A stretch of 64,000 nucleotides of DNA. Origin: an uncultured candidate division Zixibacteria bacterium. Its GTDB lineage: Bacteria > Zixibacteria > MSB-5A5 > GN15 > PGXB01. The number at the start of each line of letters is the position of its first letter. The stretch's first letter is position 1. Of the stretch, positions 20,846 to 29,861 are shown one piece after another. The notes under the pieces were generated by a model, which searched no databases, was not told the origin of the DNA, and worked only from the letters and a program-made list of their open reading frames with translations. The stretch spans positions 1 through 64,000 of the forward strand of contig CALAMC010000064.1 in the NCBI GenBank assembly GCA_937925655.1. Reading direction: 5' to 3'. Both the position numbers and the translations under genes were made by a program.

Positions 20846-21709
20846 TCAGGCGAGGTGCCGGGCCAGCCAGTCCCGCCGGTGTATATCGATCTGCTTGTAC
20901 GTCCCGTCTTTGAGCGCTACATGCGTCCCGCCTTCGATCCTGATGTACTTATGCGGAACGTCATGTTCTTTTAACTTTTCCACCAGCAGTTCGGATTGCT
21001 CGATCGGGACCACATTGTCCCGGTCACCGTGCATGATAAGAATCGGGCAGCTTTTGGAGTATTTATGAACCAGTTGAGTCGCGGAAAGCTCCTCCAGCCG
21101 GGTGTTTCTTTCCGCATCTGAAAGCCGGCCGAAATGGCGATCGATAATTTTGCCGAAATCCGGCCTGACCTGCACAAGGTGCTTTAAATCCGTAATCCCG
21201 GCGTGAACCATGGCGCATTTGAAATCATGTTTGCGCGCCAGAGCCCGATAGGTGTTCATGCCGCCCCGGCTGGGACCTTCGATGGCCGTTCGCCTCACGT
21301 CACATTCAGGCAGGTTTCCCGCGACATGCACCATATTCATGATATCTTGCAAATCGTCGCCGCCCCAGTCTTCAATGCCTTCGCCGTGACGATTGCCGCG
21401 GTACTGCGTCGCCAGGACCACATAGCCCCATATGGCCGTCGAAGCCAGAATCAAATACGCCGTCAGATCGCTTAACGCCCCGTTTTCGCCATAACCACCC
21501 CGGTTCCAGATCAGAACCGGATAGGTCCCTTGCGCCACGGGCCGTGCCATATACCCGCGCACCAGCAGTCCGTCGGAGAGGTAACCGATCCTTTCCACGA
21601 TGGTTTTATCAAACAGGCTATTATCATATAATTTCCCGACGATACTGCAGGCATGGCCCTTGAGTTTCACCCTTTCGCGCAACCTGATTATTCCGTCGGT
21701 GATCGGCAT
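20846..21709 (-). CDS. Alpha/beta hydrolase, prolyl-oligopeptidase-like (S9)
   Basis: The 287-residue product has no signal peptide. The nucleophile elbow GPSRGG (about 147-152), the Asp in MHGDRDNVVP (about 228-237) and the His in GGTHVAL (about 261-267) give a complete Ser-Asp-His triad in the order of S9/DLH-type hydrolases. The N-terminal part with RGYMARP and ILIWNRGGYGE resembles acyl-peptide hydrolase and dipeptidyl-peptidase catalytic domains without the propeller. Probably a peptidase or esterase. It follows the omptin-like gene by six bases and is likely co-transcribed with it. Confidence 0.85.
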   Translation of the reverse strand: MPITDGIIRLRERVKLKGHACSIVGKLYDNSLFDKTIVERIGYLSDGLLVRGYMARPVAQGTYPVLIWNRGGYGENGALSDLTAYLILASTAIWGYVVLATQYRGNRHGEGIEDWGGDDLQDIMNMVHVAGNLPECDVRRTAIEGPSRGGMNTYRALARKHDFKCAMVHAGITDLKHLVQVRPDFGKIIDRHFGRLSDAERNTRLEELSATQLVHKYSKSCPILIMHGDRDNVVPIEQSELLVEKLKEHDVPHKYIRIEGGTHVALKDGTYKQIDIHRRDWLARHLA

Positions 21710-21715
21710 GATGAT

Positions 21716-22690
21716 TTAAAGAGGAATACCCAGTTCAAGCCCGATACGATATACCAGACTGCGGACGTCGTGCGGCAGGCCGGAAAGAGAATCGCCGGTG
21801 TCGTCATAACCTTCCGAAGCCGGGTCATCGCCGTACCATTTTTGTGTCTGATTGCCGGAAGCTTTGAAATAGTGCACGTCGGCCGTGACTTCTATGTACG
21901 GTCGTTTAAAATTATGGGAATTACCGAGATAGCGGCGAATGTTGAAATCGGCTTTGAGACCGAACCCGGTCCCGTTGGCGGTGGCCCTTTTGAGGCGAAG
22001 GACATGGTCGTCATCATCGGAGAAGAATACCGCCCCGGCTCCGGCGCTAAACTCCGTCCGCCAGTCGCCGCCCGGTTGCCATCGTTCAAATTGCATGGCG
22101 GCGCGCGGAAAATAATAATTTATTACATAAAGTATGCCCGTTTCCGTCCCACGAAAATAATGAGGCACTCCTCCCACAAGTTGCCAGCCCGCATAATCTA
22201 TGATTTCAAAATCGTAATGATAATAATCGAATCCAAGCTGGAAATAGACAGCAATCGCACCGGAGTGGAGTTTTTTGGATACCGATGTTTCCAGCGCCAG
22301 CGACGATAACTTTGAATTCGATTCGGTGTAACTGAATTTGGTCAGAGGTTCATTGTATACTGCTTCCCAATCGTGGTCATACATCTTGCCCGAGGGATCA
22401 TTCATGTTGGTCACAAGCATGGCGTCGATTTTCCAGTCCTCCACGTAATCATGACTGCCGGTCAAAGTCGCCTTCAAACCCAAAAACGAAGTCCCCAGTG
22501 GAAATTCTAAAAGACTGCGAACCCGATAAGGCACCCCTTCATTGACATACCGCAAATCCATTTCATATTCGGTATATCCGAAATTCATCCCGCCCGCCGG
22601 GGTAATTTCCAGAGAAATTCCATCCTGCGCCGATATGGCGCTTCCGATTATCAGCCAAAGAACCGCAAACAATGGTGTATATGTTTTCAT
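21716..22690 (-). CDS. Omptin-like outer-membrane protease (predicted)
   Basis: The 324-residue product has a signal peptide (1-21, ending SAISAQ) and a ten-strand-type beta barrel. Four residues align with the omptin catalytic set. MYDHDWE gives Asp105 and Asp107, like Asp83/Asp85 of OmpT. SDDDDH gives Asp227 and His229, like Asp210/His212. The distance between the two motifs (122 residues) is close to that in OmpT (127). The strand SLLEFPL and the GWQLVGG loop also fit. What I see is the motif pair; that it is a surface protease is inferred. Omptins usually cut between basic residues and need LPS. If the resemblance is accidental it is a plain outer-membrane barrel. Confidence 0.65.
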   Translation of the reverse strand: MKTYTPLFAVLWLIIGSAISAQDGISLEITPAGGMNFGYTEYEMDLRYVNEGVPYRVRSLLEFPLGTSFLGLKATLTGSHDYVEDWKIDAMLVTNMNDPSGKMYDHDWEAVYNEPLTKFSYTESNSKLSSLALETSVSKKLHSGAIAVYFQLGFDYYHYDFEIIDYAGWQLVGGVPHYFRGTETGILYVINYYFPRAAMQFERWQPGGDWRTEFSAGAGAVFFSDDDDHVLRLKRATANGTGFGLKADFNIRRYLGNSHNFKRPYIEVTADVHYFKASGNQTQKWYGDDPASEGYDDTGDSLSGLPHDVRSLVYRIGLELGIPL

Positions 22691-22707
22691 TGTCCGTAAT
22701 AATACAA

Positions 22708-22746
22708 AAAATGCCGCCGAAGTTCCAGCCCCGGCGGCATCTTTTT
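22708..22746. terminator. Intrinsic terminator after the secA-M16 operon
   Basis: A nine-base stem atgccgccg / cggcggcat (22711-22719 with 22732-22740) has a 12-base loop, an A-run on the left and a T-run on the right. On the minus strand the A-run on the left becomes the T-run after the hairpin. It therefore closes the minus-strand M16 operon before the omptin-like gene. Confidence 0.75.
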
Positions 22747-22760
22747 AATTTGCCGCGTTG

Positions 22761-24161
22761 TTATTCTATATCCATCGAAACTTTCGTAACCGGGCCGAAA
22801 TTGCTCATTGGCTGATCGAACAACGCTTCGTTGCCCGTAATCACAATTACCATATGTTCGGGGTCGAGATACTGCGTCGCCACCCGGCGGCAGTCCTCAA
22901 GCGTCACCGCCTGATAAGCCGCCATGTCGCGCTCAAGCTGGTCGGGCGGAAAACCCTGAAGCTCCAGCAGGGCGCGGGCGTTGGCGATTTCATCGGGTCG
23001 ATCATAATTAAACACGAAGGAATTGATTATCGACTCCTTGGCCATAATCATCTCGTCTTCGGTAATGCCGTTCTGCTTGATCTCCTTGATAATGTCCGTG
23101 ATTTTGGTCAGGGCCTGCCCCATCGCGTCGGCCCGGGTCTGGCAATAAGCAAACAGGTTTCCGGTGAGGGGACGGTTATAAAGATAAGTCCCGACATTGT
23201 ACGCCAGCCCGGCGTTGGTCCGGACTTCAAGCATGATGCGCGATGTGAAACCGCCGCCGCCCAGGGCGAAATTGAGAACCTCCATGGCGAAGCGGTCGGG
23301 GTGATGCGTATCAAGGCAGAGATGTCCCAGCCGCAATTGCGCCTGGTTAATATCCCGTTCGGCGTAATAGACGCCCGGCTTGAATTGAGGCGCGGCTTTG
23401 GCAACCGGTTCTATTTTACCCCCGGTTTTTTTCCATCCCGAAAAATTGGTCTTCAACAGCGCTTTGACTTCTTTAAGGGTCAAATCCCCGGCGATGGCCA
23501 TGATACAATTATCGGGAGCATAAAATCTGGCATAGTGACTTCCAATATCATTTCCCGTTATATTGTCGATAGTTTTCAACGAGGGGAAATAGCCGTAGGG
23601 ATGTCCGCGATACACCTGCTGGTAAAACACCCGTCGCGTGACGTTTCCCGGATTGTCATTCTGCCGTCTGATTTGCTCTTTGCGGTTGGATACTTCCAGC
23701 GCCATCTTGGAACTGTCGAACCGCGGTTTGGTAATGATGTCGGAATACATCGCGAATCCTGCCGCCACGTCCTTCTTGAGCGAAGAATAGCCGACATTCA
23801 AATAGTCCGAACCGGATGAGCTCGATATCGAGGCGGCCATGAAGTCGAGGTCAAAATCGACCTGGTCGGGCGTACGCGTTCCCGCTCCGCCGGAGCGCAT
23901 CAACGCCGCCGTAAGGGAGGCCAGGCCGATTTTATCGGCCGGGTCATAAACATCCCCGCCGCGAAAATAAGCCGTCGCCATAACCACCGGCAATTCATGA
24001 TATTCATAAAAATAAACGACCATGCCGTTGTCGGTTTCAAACCGCACCGGATCGGTCGGCTTGAATTCCAGCGGCGGGAATTTCATGTCGCGTGGATTGA
24101 CCGCAAAAATCGAGGCCGCCAGCACGGTCAGCCCAACCATAATCATTAAGCGCTTTTTCAC
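22761..24161 (-). CDS. M16-family peptidase subunit, non-catalytic
   Basis: The 466-residue product has a signal peptide (1-20, ending AASIFAV). At the HxxEH position the sequence reads SLTAA, so there is no zinc site. The M16 fold is otherwise clear: RGGDVYDPADKIGLASL, GHPYGYFPS, YAPDNCIMAIAGDL and the substrate-binding region FALGGGGFTSRIMLEVRT. It overlaps by four bases the upstream gene that does keep HxxEH, the normal arrangement of a bacterial M16B heterodimer. Here the inactive partner supplies the Arg/Tyr-type substrate contacts. Periplasmic protein or peptide turnover. Confidence 0.92.
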   Translation of the reverse strand: MKKRLMIMVGLTVLAASIFAVNPRDMKFPPLEFKPTDPVRFETDNGMVVYFYEYHELPVVMATAYFRGGDVYDPADKIGLASLTAALMRSGGAGTRTPDQVDFDLDFMAASISSSSGSDYLNVGYSSLKKDVAAGFAMYSDIITKPRFDSSKMALEVSNRKEQIRRQNDNPGNVTRRVFYQQVYRGHPYGYFPSLKTIDNITGNDIGSHYARFYAPDNCIMAIAGDLTLKEVKALLKTNFSGWKKTGGKIEPVAKAAPQFKPGVYYAERDINQAQLRLGHLCLDTHHPDRFAMEVLNFALGGGGFTSRIMLEVRTNAGLAYNVGTYLYNRPLTGNLFAYCQTRADAMGQALTKITDIIKEIKQNGITEDEMIMAKESIINSFVFNYDRPDEIANARALLELQGFPPDQLERDMAAYQAVTLEDCRRVATQYLDPEHMVIVITGNEALFDQPMSNFGPVTKVSMDIE

Positions 24162-25699
24162 AATTCACCCCCTTGCTCTTTGGGGACCAGAGTGGCGACT
24201 GTTCGATTTTCCTTCGTGAAATAATGCTTGGCCACCCGCATGATATCTTCGGACGTGACACCATTCAGGCTGTTGCGGAAGTTATCTATAAACTCCCAAC
24301 TCCCGGCCAGACGGTGCGCCTCGGAAATATATCCGGCCAGACCGATATTGGAGTACGAGGCCCAGATGAAATCGGCCTCGATATTATTCTTAATCTTTTT
24401 TAATTCCACCGAATCGACCGGGACGGTTGCAAGTCTGTCCAATTCAGCGTAAATCGCTTCTTCCACCTGTACCGTTGTCACGCCATCGTTGGGGTAGGCG
24501 TATATATTGAAAACGCCGGCGTGCACGTCGCCGAGATCATTTCCGGGGAAGACGTCGATGCTGATATCCAGACACAGTTGCTGGTCGATTACCAGCGCTT
24601 TATACAATCTCGACGTCCGGCCCTCCGCCAGAAGGCGCCGCAGGATACCGAAAACCGGTTCATCGGGATGGTCGAAAGGCGTTTTGTGATAGGCGATAAA
24701 TACCGCCGGATTGGCTTCATAAACCTGTTCCACCCGCCGCTCGCCCTGCTGTTCCGGTTCTCTCGTATAAATCGGCTCCGGTTTCGGACGAACCGGCATG
24801 GGGCCGAAATATTTCTCCGCCAGTCTCTTCACGTCATCCAGCTTGACGTCACCCACGATGGCCACTGTGATATTCTCCGGCGTGTAGTATGTCCGGTGGA
24901 ATTTCTCCAGATCCGCGCGGGACAAATTGTTCTCTTCGGACTGCCATTCCCAGAATATCTGGTACGGATGTGCTATGAAAGCCGTCCCGATCAACTGCTC
25001 GAACAGCTTGCTGTCGGCGTTGTTTTCCACCGATAGGCGCCGTTCTTCGCTGACCACGTCGCGTTCCGGGAAAAACTCCCGCAACACCGGGTGAATTAGA
25101 CGGTCGGCTTCCATCGCAAACCACAGTTCCAGACGATTGGACGGAAGCGACACGAAATAGTGCGTGAAATCATAACCAGTCGTGGCGTTGAACTCGGCCG
25201 CGCCGTTTCTGGTATATAGACCATCGAATTCGTTCTGTATAACATACTCGGAACTGGCCGCGGCCAGGGAGTCGAGTATGATTTGAAGATCCCCGATATA
25301 TTTCTGTTGCGCCTCGACTCTGTCCGGCTCGTTTATTCTCATATAACGCAGTTCCTGCCGGGCATTGTCGATTCTCGCCCAGATTGAGTCTTCGCTGGCC
25401 ATGATTTTCGTCTCGGCCTCATAATCACTGGTTCCGACCAGCCGCGACCCCTTGAACATCATGTGTTCGAACAGGTGGGCCGTGCCGATGTCGCCGATCT
25501 TTTCGTTGGCCGATCCCGCACCGACCGTAATGTAGCCGGAGAAGACCGGAGCCGTAGAACGCTCCACCACGAGAAATGTCAGGCCGTTATTTAGCTTGAA
25601 TTCCCGCACCGGGATTTTAAGTTCACCCTGCGCCGATACGGCCGCGGCCGCCAACAGCAGGATCAATCCCGAGGCGAAAAACGACTTTATTATTCTCAT
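24158..25699 (-). CDS. M16-family zinc peptidase, catalytic subunit
   Basis: The 513-residue periplasmic metallopeptidase has a signal peptide (1-23). The inverzincin motif is intact: HLFEH within GTAHLFEHMMFKGS (about 77-90). The third ligand Glu lies downstream in the EERRLSVENNADS region (about 215-227). The insertion between the motif and YTRNGAAEFNATTGYD, rich in Arg/Glu, is usual in FCB members. It pairs with the overlapping inactive homologue. It is third in the minus-strand operon secA-HAD-M16-M16, 33 bases after the HAD gene. Confidence 0.94.
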   Translation of the reverse strand: MRIIKSFFASGLILLLAAAAVSAQGELKIPVREFKLNNGLTFLVVERSTAPVFSGYITVGAGSANEKIGDIGTAHLFEHMMFKGSRLVGTSDYEAETKIMASEDSIWARIDNARQELRYMRINEPDRVEAQQKYIGDLQIILDSLAAASSEYVIQNEFDGLYTRNGAAEFNATTGYDFTHYFVSLPSNRLELWFAMEADRLIHPVLREFFPERDVVSEERRLSVENNADSKLFEQLIGTAFIAHPYQIFWEWQSEENNLSRADLEKFHRTYYTPENITVAIVGDVKLDDVKRLAEKYFGPMPVRPKPEPIYTREPEQQGERRVEQVYEANPAVFIAYHKTPFDHPDEPVFGILRRLLAEGRTSRLYKALVIDQQLCLDISIDVFPGNDLGDVHAGVFNIYAYPNDGVTTVQVEEAIYAELDRLATVPVDSVELKKIKNNIEADFIWASYSNIGLAGYISEAHRLAGSWEFIDNFRNSLNGVTSEDIMRVAKHYFTKENRTVATLVPKEQGGEL

Positions 25700-25732
25700 A
25701 TTACTCCCTGAAATTAAAACTGATAGTTATTG

Positions 25733-26401
25733 TCAATTGTTGTTTTCTTTGAGCTGGAATATTTCAGACAGATCTTTGATATAATAATCGGCCTCATGTT
25801 TGAAATGGCCGTTTCGGTTAATCAAAGCTGATTTTATTTTCATTTTTCGGGCCGTCTGCATATCCACTTCCGTATCACCCACCAGCAGGATACCGTCTTT
25901 CGGCTCCCGGCAGTGTTTTAATGCCTCCGCGACCGTCTTATCCGACGGCTTATAAGCCTGGACCATGTTGGAAATAATGGTCGCCTCAAAATATCTCATC
26001 AGACCGCATAATTCCAGCTGCTCCAGAAGGACGTCGGCGTCGGCGTCGCTTATCAATATTATCTTTACGTTATCAGAGCGTAATTTGTTCAGGGTGGGAA
26101 GCGTATCGTCAAAAATATAGTCATTGTCGAAATGATTTCTCCGGTAAATTTCCACCGCCCGGCCGCTGATATCCGCCACGTCGAAATGCTCCGCGGCCAT
26201 TTTGGCGGTGAGAGCCAGAAGTTCCTTGATCGAATAAAAGCGCGCCGGTTTGGGGTCGAGATATATTTTCATGAATTCATCGACCAGATAGCGGAAGATT
26301 TCTTCCTCGCGGAAGCCATCCATTTCGCGGGCGATGACTTTAAGCGATGATTCGCCGGCGATTAGCGTCCCGCCGACGTCGAAAAACACGGTGTGAAACA
26401 T
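25733..26401 (-). CDS. HAD-superfamily hydrolase
   Basis: The 222-residue cytoplasmic product has motif I FDVGGTLI (about 7-14) with the nucleophile Asp8; the usual second Asp is Gly, as in several HAD subgroups. Motif II is ILISDAD (about 114-120). Motif III is the Lys of AYKPSDKTV (about 147-155), and motif IV is LLVGDTEVDMQTARK (about 170-184). The alpha-helical cap is type C1, as in phosphoglycolate-phosphatase-like enzymes. Substrate unknown. Eighteen bases after secA in the same transcript. Confidence 0.9.
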   Translation of the reverse strand: MFHTVFFDVGGTLIAGESSLKVIAREMDGFREEEIFRYLVDEFMKIYLDPKPARFYSIKELLALTAKMAAEHFDVADISGRAVEIYRRNHFDNDYIFDDTLPTLNKLRSDNVKIILISDADADVLLEQLELCGLMRYFEATIISNMVQAYKPSDKTVAEALKHCREPKDGILLVGDTEVDMQTARKMKIKSALINRNGHFKHEADYYIKDLSEIFQLKENNN

Positions 26402-26419
26402 CAGGTCTTATTTAGCTTT

Positions 26420-29377
26420 TCATAAATTCTGCCCGCAGCACTTCTTATACTTTTTCCCGCTGCCGCAGGGACAGGGGTCGTTGCGCCCGACTTTGGGTGT
26501 CTCCCGGCGAATCGGCTGGGCTTTGCCGCGTTTTGCCGCCTCCATCGTCGGATTGGGCTCTTCCACCACCGGCGACCCGGCCAAACCCAACCCGGTGGCA
26601 TCCTGATGCGACGCCACCATCGCCGGTTGCATCCGGCGCCGCCGCTCGGCCAGCTCTGCGTCGGGAATATTGACCTGTAGCTTGTACACCATCGCCACCG
26701 CATCACGGTCCACGTTTTCGATCATTTCCGCAAACATGCGGTAGGATTCTTTCTTATACTCGATGAGCGGGTCGCGCTGGCCATACGCCCGCAGGCCGAT
26801 GCCGGTCTTGAGCTGGTCCATCTCGTACATATGGTCGCGCCAGTGTTTGTCGATGGTGTGCAGGACGGCGAACTTCTCCAGCTTGCGCATGATCTCCTCG
26901 CCGTACAACTGCTCCTTATGATTATAAAATGCCATCACGGCGTTTTCGAGCTTCTCCAGCAGGCTTTCCTGTGTCAGGCCCGGAATCTCCTCGTCCTTGA
27001 TTCTGAAATCGAGCAGGTATATCCGCCGTAGTTCCGATTTGAGTGTTTCCCAGTCCCAGTTTTCGGGGTACTCCTTGGGCGGGCAGAACTGCTGTACCAG
27101 CGAATCGAGAACCGATTTGATCAACTCCAGAATCTCATCTTTTATGGATTCTTTTTCCAGAGCCGCCAGACGCCGGTCATAAATGACTTCGCGCTGGGAA
27201 TTCATAACGTTGTCGTATTCAAGAGTATGTTTACGAATGGAGAAGTTTTGCGCCTCGACCCGTTTTTGCGCCCTTTCGATGGCTTTCGTGACCATGCTGT
27301 GGGTGATAACCTCGCCTTCCTTGACACCCATGCTGTCCATGATTTTGGCGATACGGTCGGAACCGAACATGCGCATCAGGTTGTCTTCGAGCGATAAGAA
27401 AAAGCGTGAGGAACCGGGGTCGCCCTGACGACCGGCGCGACCGCGCAGCTGACGGTCGATACGCCGCGATTCATGCCGCTCGGTGCCGGTGATATGCAGA
27501 CCGCCCAGCTCGACCACGCCCGGCCCCAGTTTGATGTCGGTGCCGCGCCCGGCCATGTTGGTGGCGATGGTAACCGTGCCCTTGTGTCCGGCCCGCGCCA
27601 CGATTTCCGCTTCCTGCTGATGATACTTGGCATTAAGCACGCTGTGCGGGACCCCGACGCGCTTGAGCATGCGCGACAACGTCTCCGAAACGTCAACCGA
27701 TACCGTGCCGACCAGAACCGGTTGCCCCCGCTTGTGGCAGTCGGTTATTTCATCGATAATGGCGTTGTATTTCTCCCGGCGGGTGCGATATATGACATCA
27801 TCGTGGTCCGTCCGATGGACGGGCTCGTTGGTCGGAATACAGACCACGTCAAGTTTGTATATATCCCAGAATTCCTGGGCTTCGGTTTCGGCGGTGCCCG
27901 TCATCCCGGCCAGCTTTTCATACATCCGGAAATAGTTTTGGAGCGTAATCGTCGCCAGCGTCTGTGACTCACCCTCGATTTTGACCTTTTCCTTGGCTTC
28001 GATAGCCTGATGCAAACCGTCGGAGTAGCGCCGTCCCGGCATGAGACGGCCGGTGAATTCATCCACGATTAAAATTTTGCCGTCCTGCACCACATATTCC
28101 ACGTCCTTTTCGAACAGGACATAGGCCTTGAGTAACTGGCTGATGGAATGAACCTTTTCCGAGCGCTCCGAGTGCAGACGGTAAATTTCATCGACTTTTT
28201 TGGTCTTTTCTTCCGGCGCCAGTGATTCGTCACCCTCGATTTCCGACAGGGCAGTGGAGATGTCCGGAATCTCGAACAACTCCTGCTCCTCTTTGGAAAA
28301 CTGGGCGCGGCCGTTGTCGGTCAGGTTGATCGAATTTTCACGCTCGTTTATGACATAGTACAAAGTCTCATCGATTTCATGCAGCTTCTTGTCACGCAAA
28401 TAATCGGATTCGACCGATTGAATCAGCGACATGACGCCCGGCTCTTTGGACAGTTTCAGATATTTTTTGTTTTTGGGCGCCCCGCGGCTGACCGCCAGAA
28501 GCAGTTCCCCGGCCTCATAACTGTTGCCGCCTTCCGAATTGAGAATCTTTTCCGCCTTGGTCAGTTTGTCGTTGATCAACATCGTTTGCTTGCGGACCAG
28601 CGTGCTGACCGTCGGTTGCATTTCTTCGTAGCGCTTGTGGATAGTGCTCTCGACCTGGCCGGATATGATCAGTGGCGTGCGCGCCTCGTCGATTAAAACC
28701 GAGTCAACCTCGTCCACGATGGCATAGTTGAATCCGCGCTGGACCCGCTCCAGTGCCGTCGGGGCCATATTATCGCGCAAATAGTCGAACCCGAATTCAT
28801 TATTGGTGCCGTAGGTGATGTCGCAGTTGTACATCTCCCGCCGCCGGGGGCTGTCCATGTCGTGCTGGATAACCCCGACCGTCAGCCCCAGAAACTTGAA
28901 TATCCGACCCATCCACTCCGAGTCGCGGCGGGCCAGGTAGTCGTTGACCGTCACCAGATGGGCCCCTTTGCCGGTCAGGGCGTTGAGATACAGCGGCAAC
29001 GTCGCCACCAGCGTCTTGCCCTCACCGGTGGCCATTTCGGCAATTTTGCCCTGGTGCAGGACAATTCCACCCAGAAGCTGGACGTCATAGGGAACCATTT
29101 GCCACTCCATTTCGATGCCGCAGACATCCCATGATTGCCCGACCAGGCGGCGGCAAGTTTCCTTAACAACCGCAAAGGCTTCGGGAAGGATATCGTCAAG
29201 GGTTTCGCCCTCGGCCAGCCGGTTTTTGAATTCGTCGGTTTTGGCTCGAAGCTGGTCGTCGGATAGAGAAGCCAGGCCCGAAAAAATGCTGTTTATTTCT
29301 GCCACAAGGGGCTGGATTTTCTTGATATCGCGTTCGTGTTTGGTGCCGAAAATCTTTGTAATCAGGTTCTTCATCAT
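26420..29377 (-). CDS. secA: Preprotein translocase ATPase SecA
   Basis: Motor of the Sec pathway, driving unfolded preproteins through SecYEG. About 985 residues, longer than the E. coli protein (901); the extra segments around residues 260-400 match the FCB-type SecA insertions. I start at the ATG at 29377 because AGGA lies five bases upstream; the TTG at 29392 is less likely. Walker A MATGEGKTL, DEVDSVLIDEARTPLIISG, TNMAGRGTDIKLG and LRGRAGRQGDPGSS are intact. The C-terminus carries the zinc SEC-C motif DPCPCGSGKKYKKCCG, which binds SecB or ribosomes. First gene of the operon; diverges from the rsgA operon. Confidence 0.97.
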   Translation of the reverse strand: MMKNLITKIFGTKHERDIKKIQPLVAEINSIFSGLASLSDDQLRAKTDEFKNRLAEGETLDDILPEAFAVVKETCRRLVGQSWDVCGIEMEWQMVPYDVQLLGGIVLHQGKIAEMATGEGKTLVATLPLYLNALTGKGAHLVTVNDYLARRDSEWMGRIFKFLGLTVGVIQHDMDSPRRREMYNCDITYGTNNEFGFDYLRDNMAPTALERVQRGFNYAIVDEVDSVLIDEARTPLIISGQVESTIHKRYEEMQPTVSTLVRKQTMLINDKLTKAEKILNSEGGNSYEAGELLLAVSRGAPKNKKYLKLSKEPGVMSLIQSVESDYLRDKKLHEIDETLYYVINERENSINLTDNGRAQFSKEEQELFEIPDISTALSEIEGDESLAPEEKTKKVDEIYRLHSERSEKVHSISQLLKAYVLFEKDVEYVVQDGKILIVDEFTGRLMPGRRYSDGLHQAIEAKEKVKIEGESQTLATITLQNYFRMYEKLAGMTGTAETEAQEFWDIYKLDVVCIPTNEPVHRTDHDDVIYRTRREKYNAIIDEITDCHKRGQPVLVGTVSVDVSETLSRMLKRVGVPHSVLNAKYHQQEAEIVARAGHKGTVTIATNMAGRGTDIKLGPGVVELGGLHITGTERHESRRIDRQLRGRAGRQGDPGSSRFFLSLEDNLMRMFGSDRIAKIMDSMGVKEGEVITHSMVTKAIERAQKRVEAQNFSIRKHTLEYDNVMNSQREVIYDRRLAALEKESIKDEILELIKSVLDSLVQQFCPPKEYPENWDWETLKSELRRIYLLDFRIKDEEIPGLTQESLLEKLENAVMAFYNHKEQLYGEEIMRKLEKFAVLHTIDKHWRDHMYEMDQLKTGIGLRAYGQRDPLIEYKKESYRMFAEMIENVDRDAVAMVYKLQVNIPDAELAERRRRMQPAMVASHQDATGLGLAGSPVVEEPNPTMEAAKRGKAQPIRRETPKVGRNDPCPCGSGKKYKKCCGQNL

Positions 29378-29642
29378 CCGGTCCTTTCCCAATGGTATGC
29401 GGAAATATATATGATTATGGAGCCGCTTTCAACCGTATAGTTTTTATAACACCGGTTTATAATTTTGTTGCGCAAAATTCATCTCCCGTGTAGATTTATA
29501 GCGCGAAGTTCCGAAAATTATTTGAAAGGGTAGAAATTTCCAAAAACGGCCAGAAGCCGCTGCCATGAGTTGAATAATTATTGAAGGCTCACCTTATCGG
29601 GACTATATCACCTATACATAATCATCAGGAGGCTTAATTCAG

Positions 29643-29846
29643 GTGCTTAAGAAACGCAAGAAATCCAAAAAGCATTATGAATTTGATGAAAGTGACAAAG
29701 GATTTCGGGACAAAAAGCAACATCGCCAGAAACCGGACAAAGGCAATATTGTCGTCGGCAAAAAAGGCGGCAAAACCGACTGGCGCGATCTGATCGAAGA
29801 CGAGGAGGAGGAACAGAATCAGGAATTTGTTCAGGATGAGGAGTAA
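29643..29846 (+). CDS. Small charged protein upstream of rsgA
   Basis: The 67-residue product starts at GTG with an excellent Shine-Dalgarno (caggagg) about ten bases upstream. The N-terminal half is highly basic (KKRKKSKKHYEF), and the C-terminal third is an acidic tail (DLIEDEEEEQNQEFVQDEE). No fold or family is recognised. The charge pattern suggests a ribosome or nucleic-acid associated protein, which would fit its place 15 bases before the ribosome-assembly GTPase, but this is inference. Confidence 0.6.
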   Translation: MLKKRKKSKKHYEFDESDKGFRDKKQHRQKPDKGNIVVGKKGGKTDWRDLIEDEEEEQNQEFVQDEE

Positions 29847-29861
29847 CAAGGATCTGATGGC

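Noticed and set aside
22758..23819. A 353-codon plus-strand frame opposite the M16 gene
   Set aside because: It is a shadow of the M16 coding region. No start signal or domain is present.
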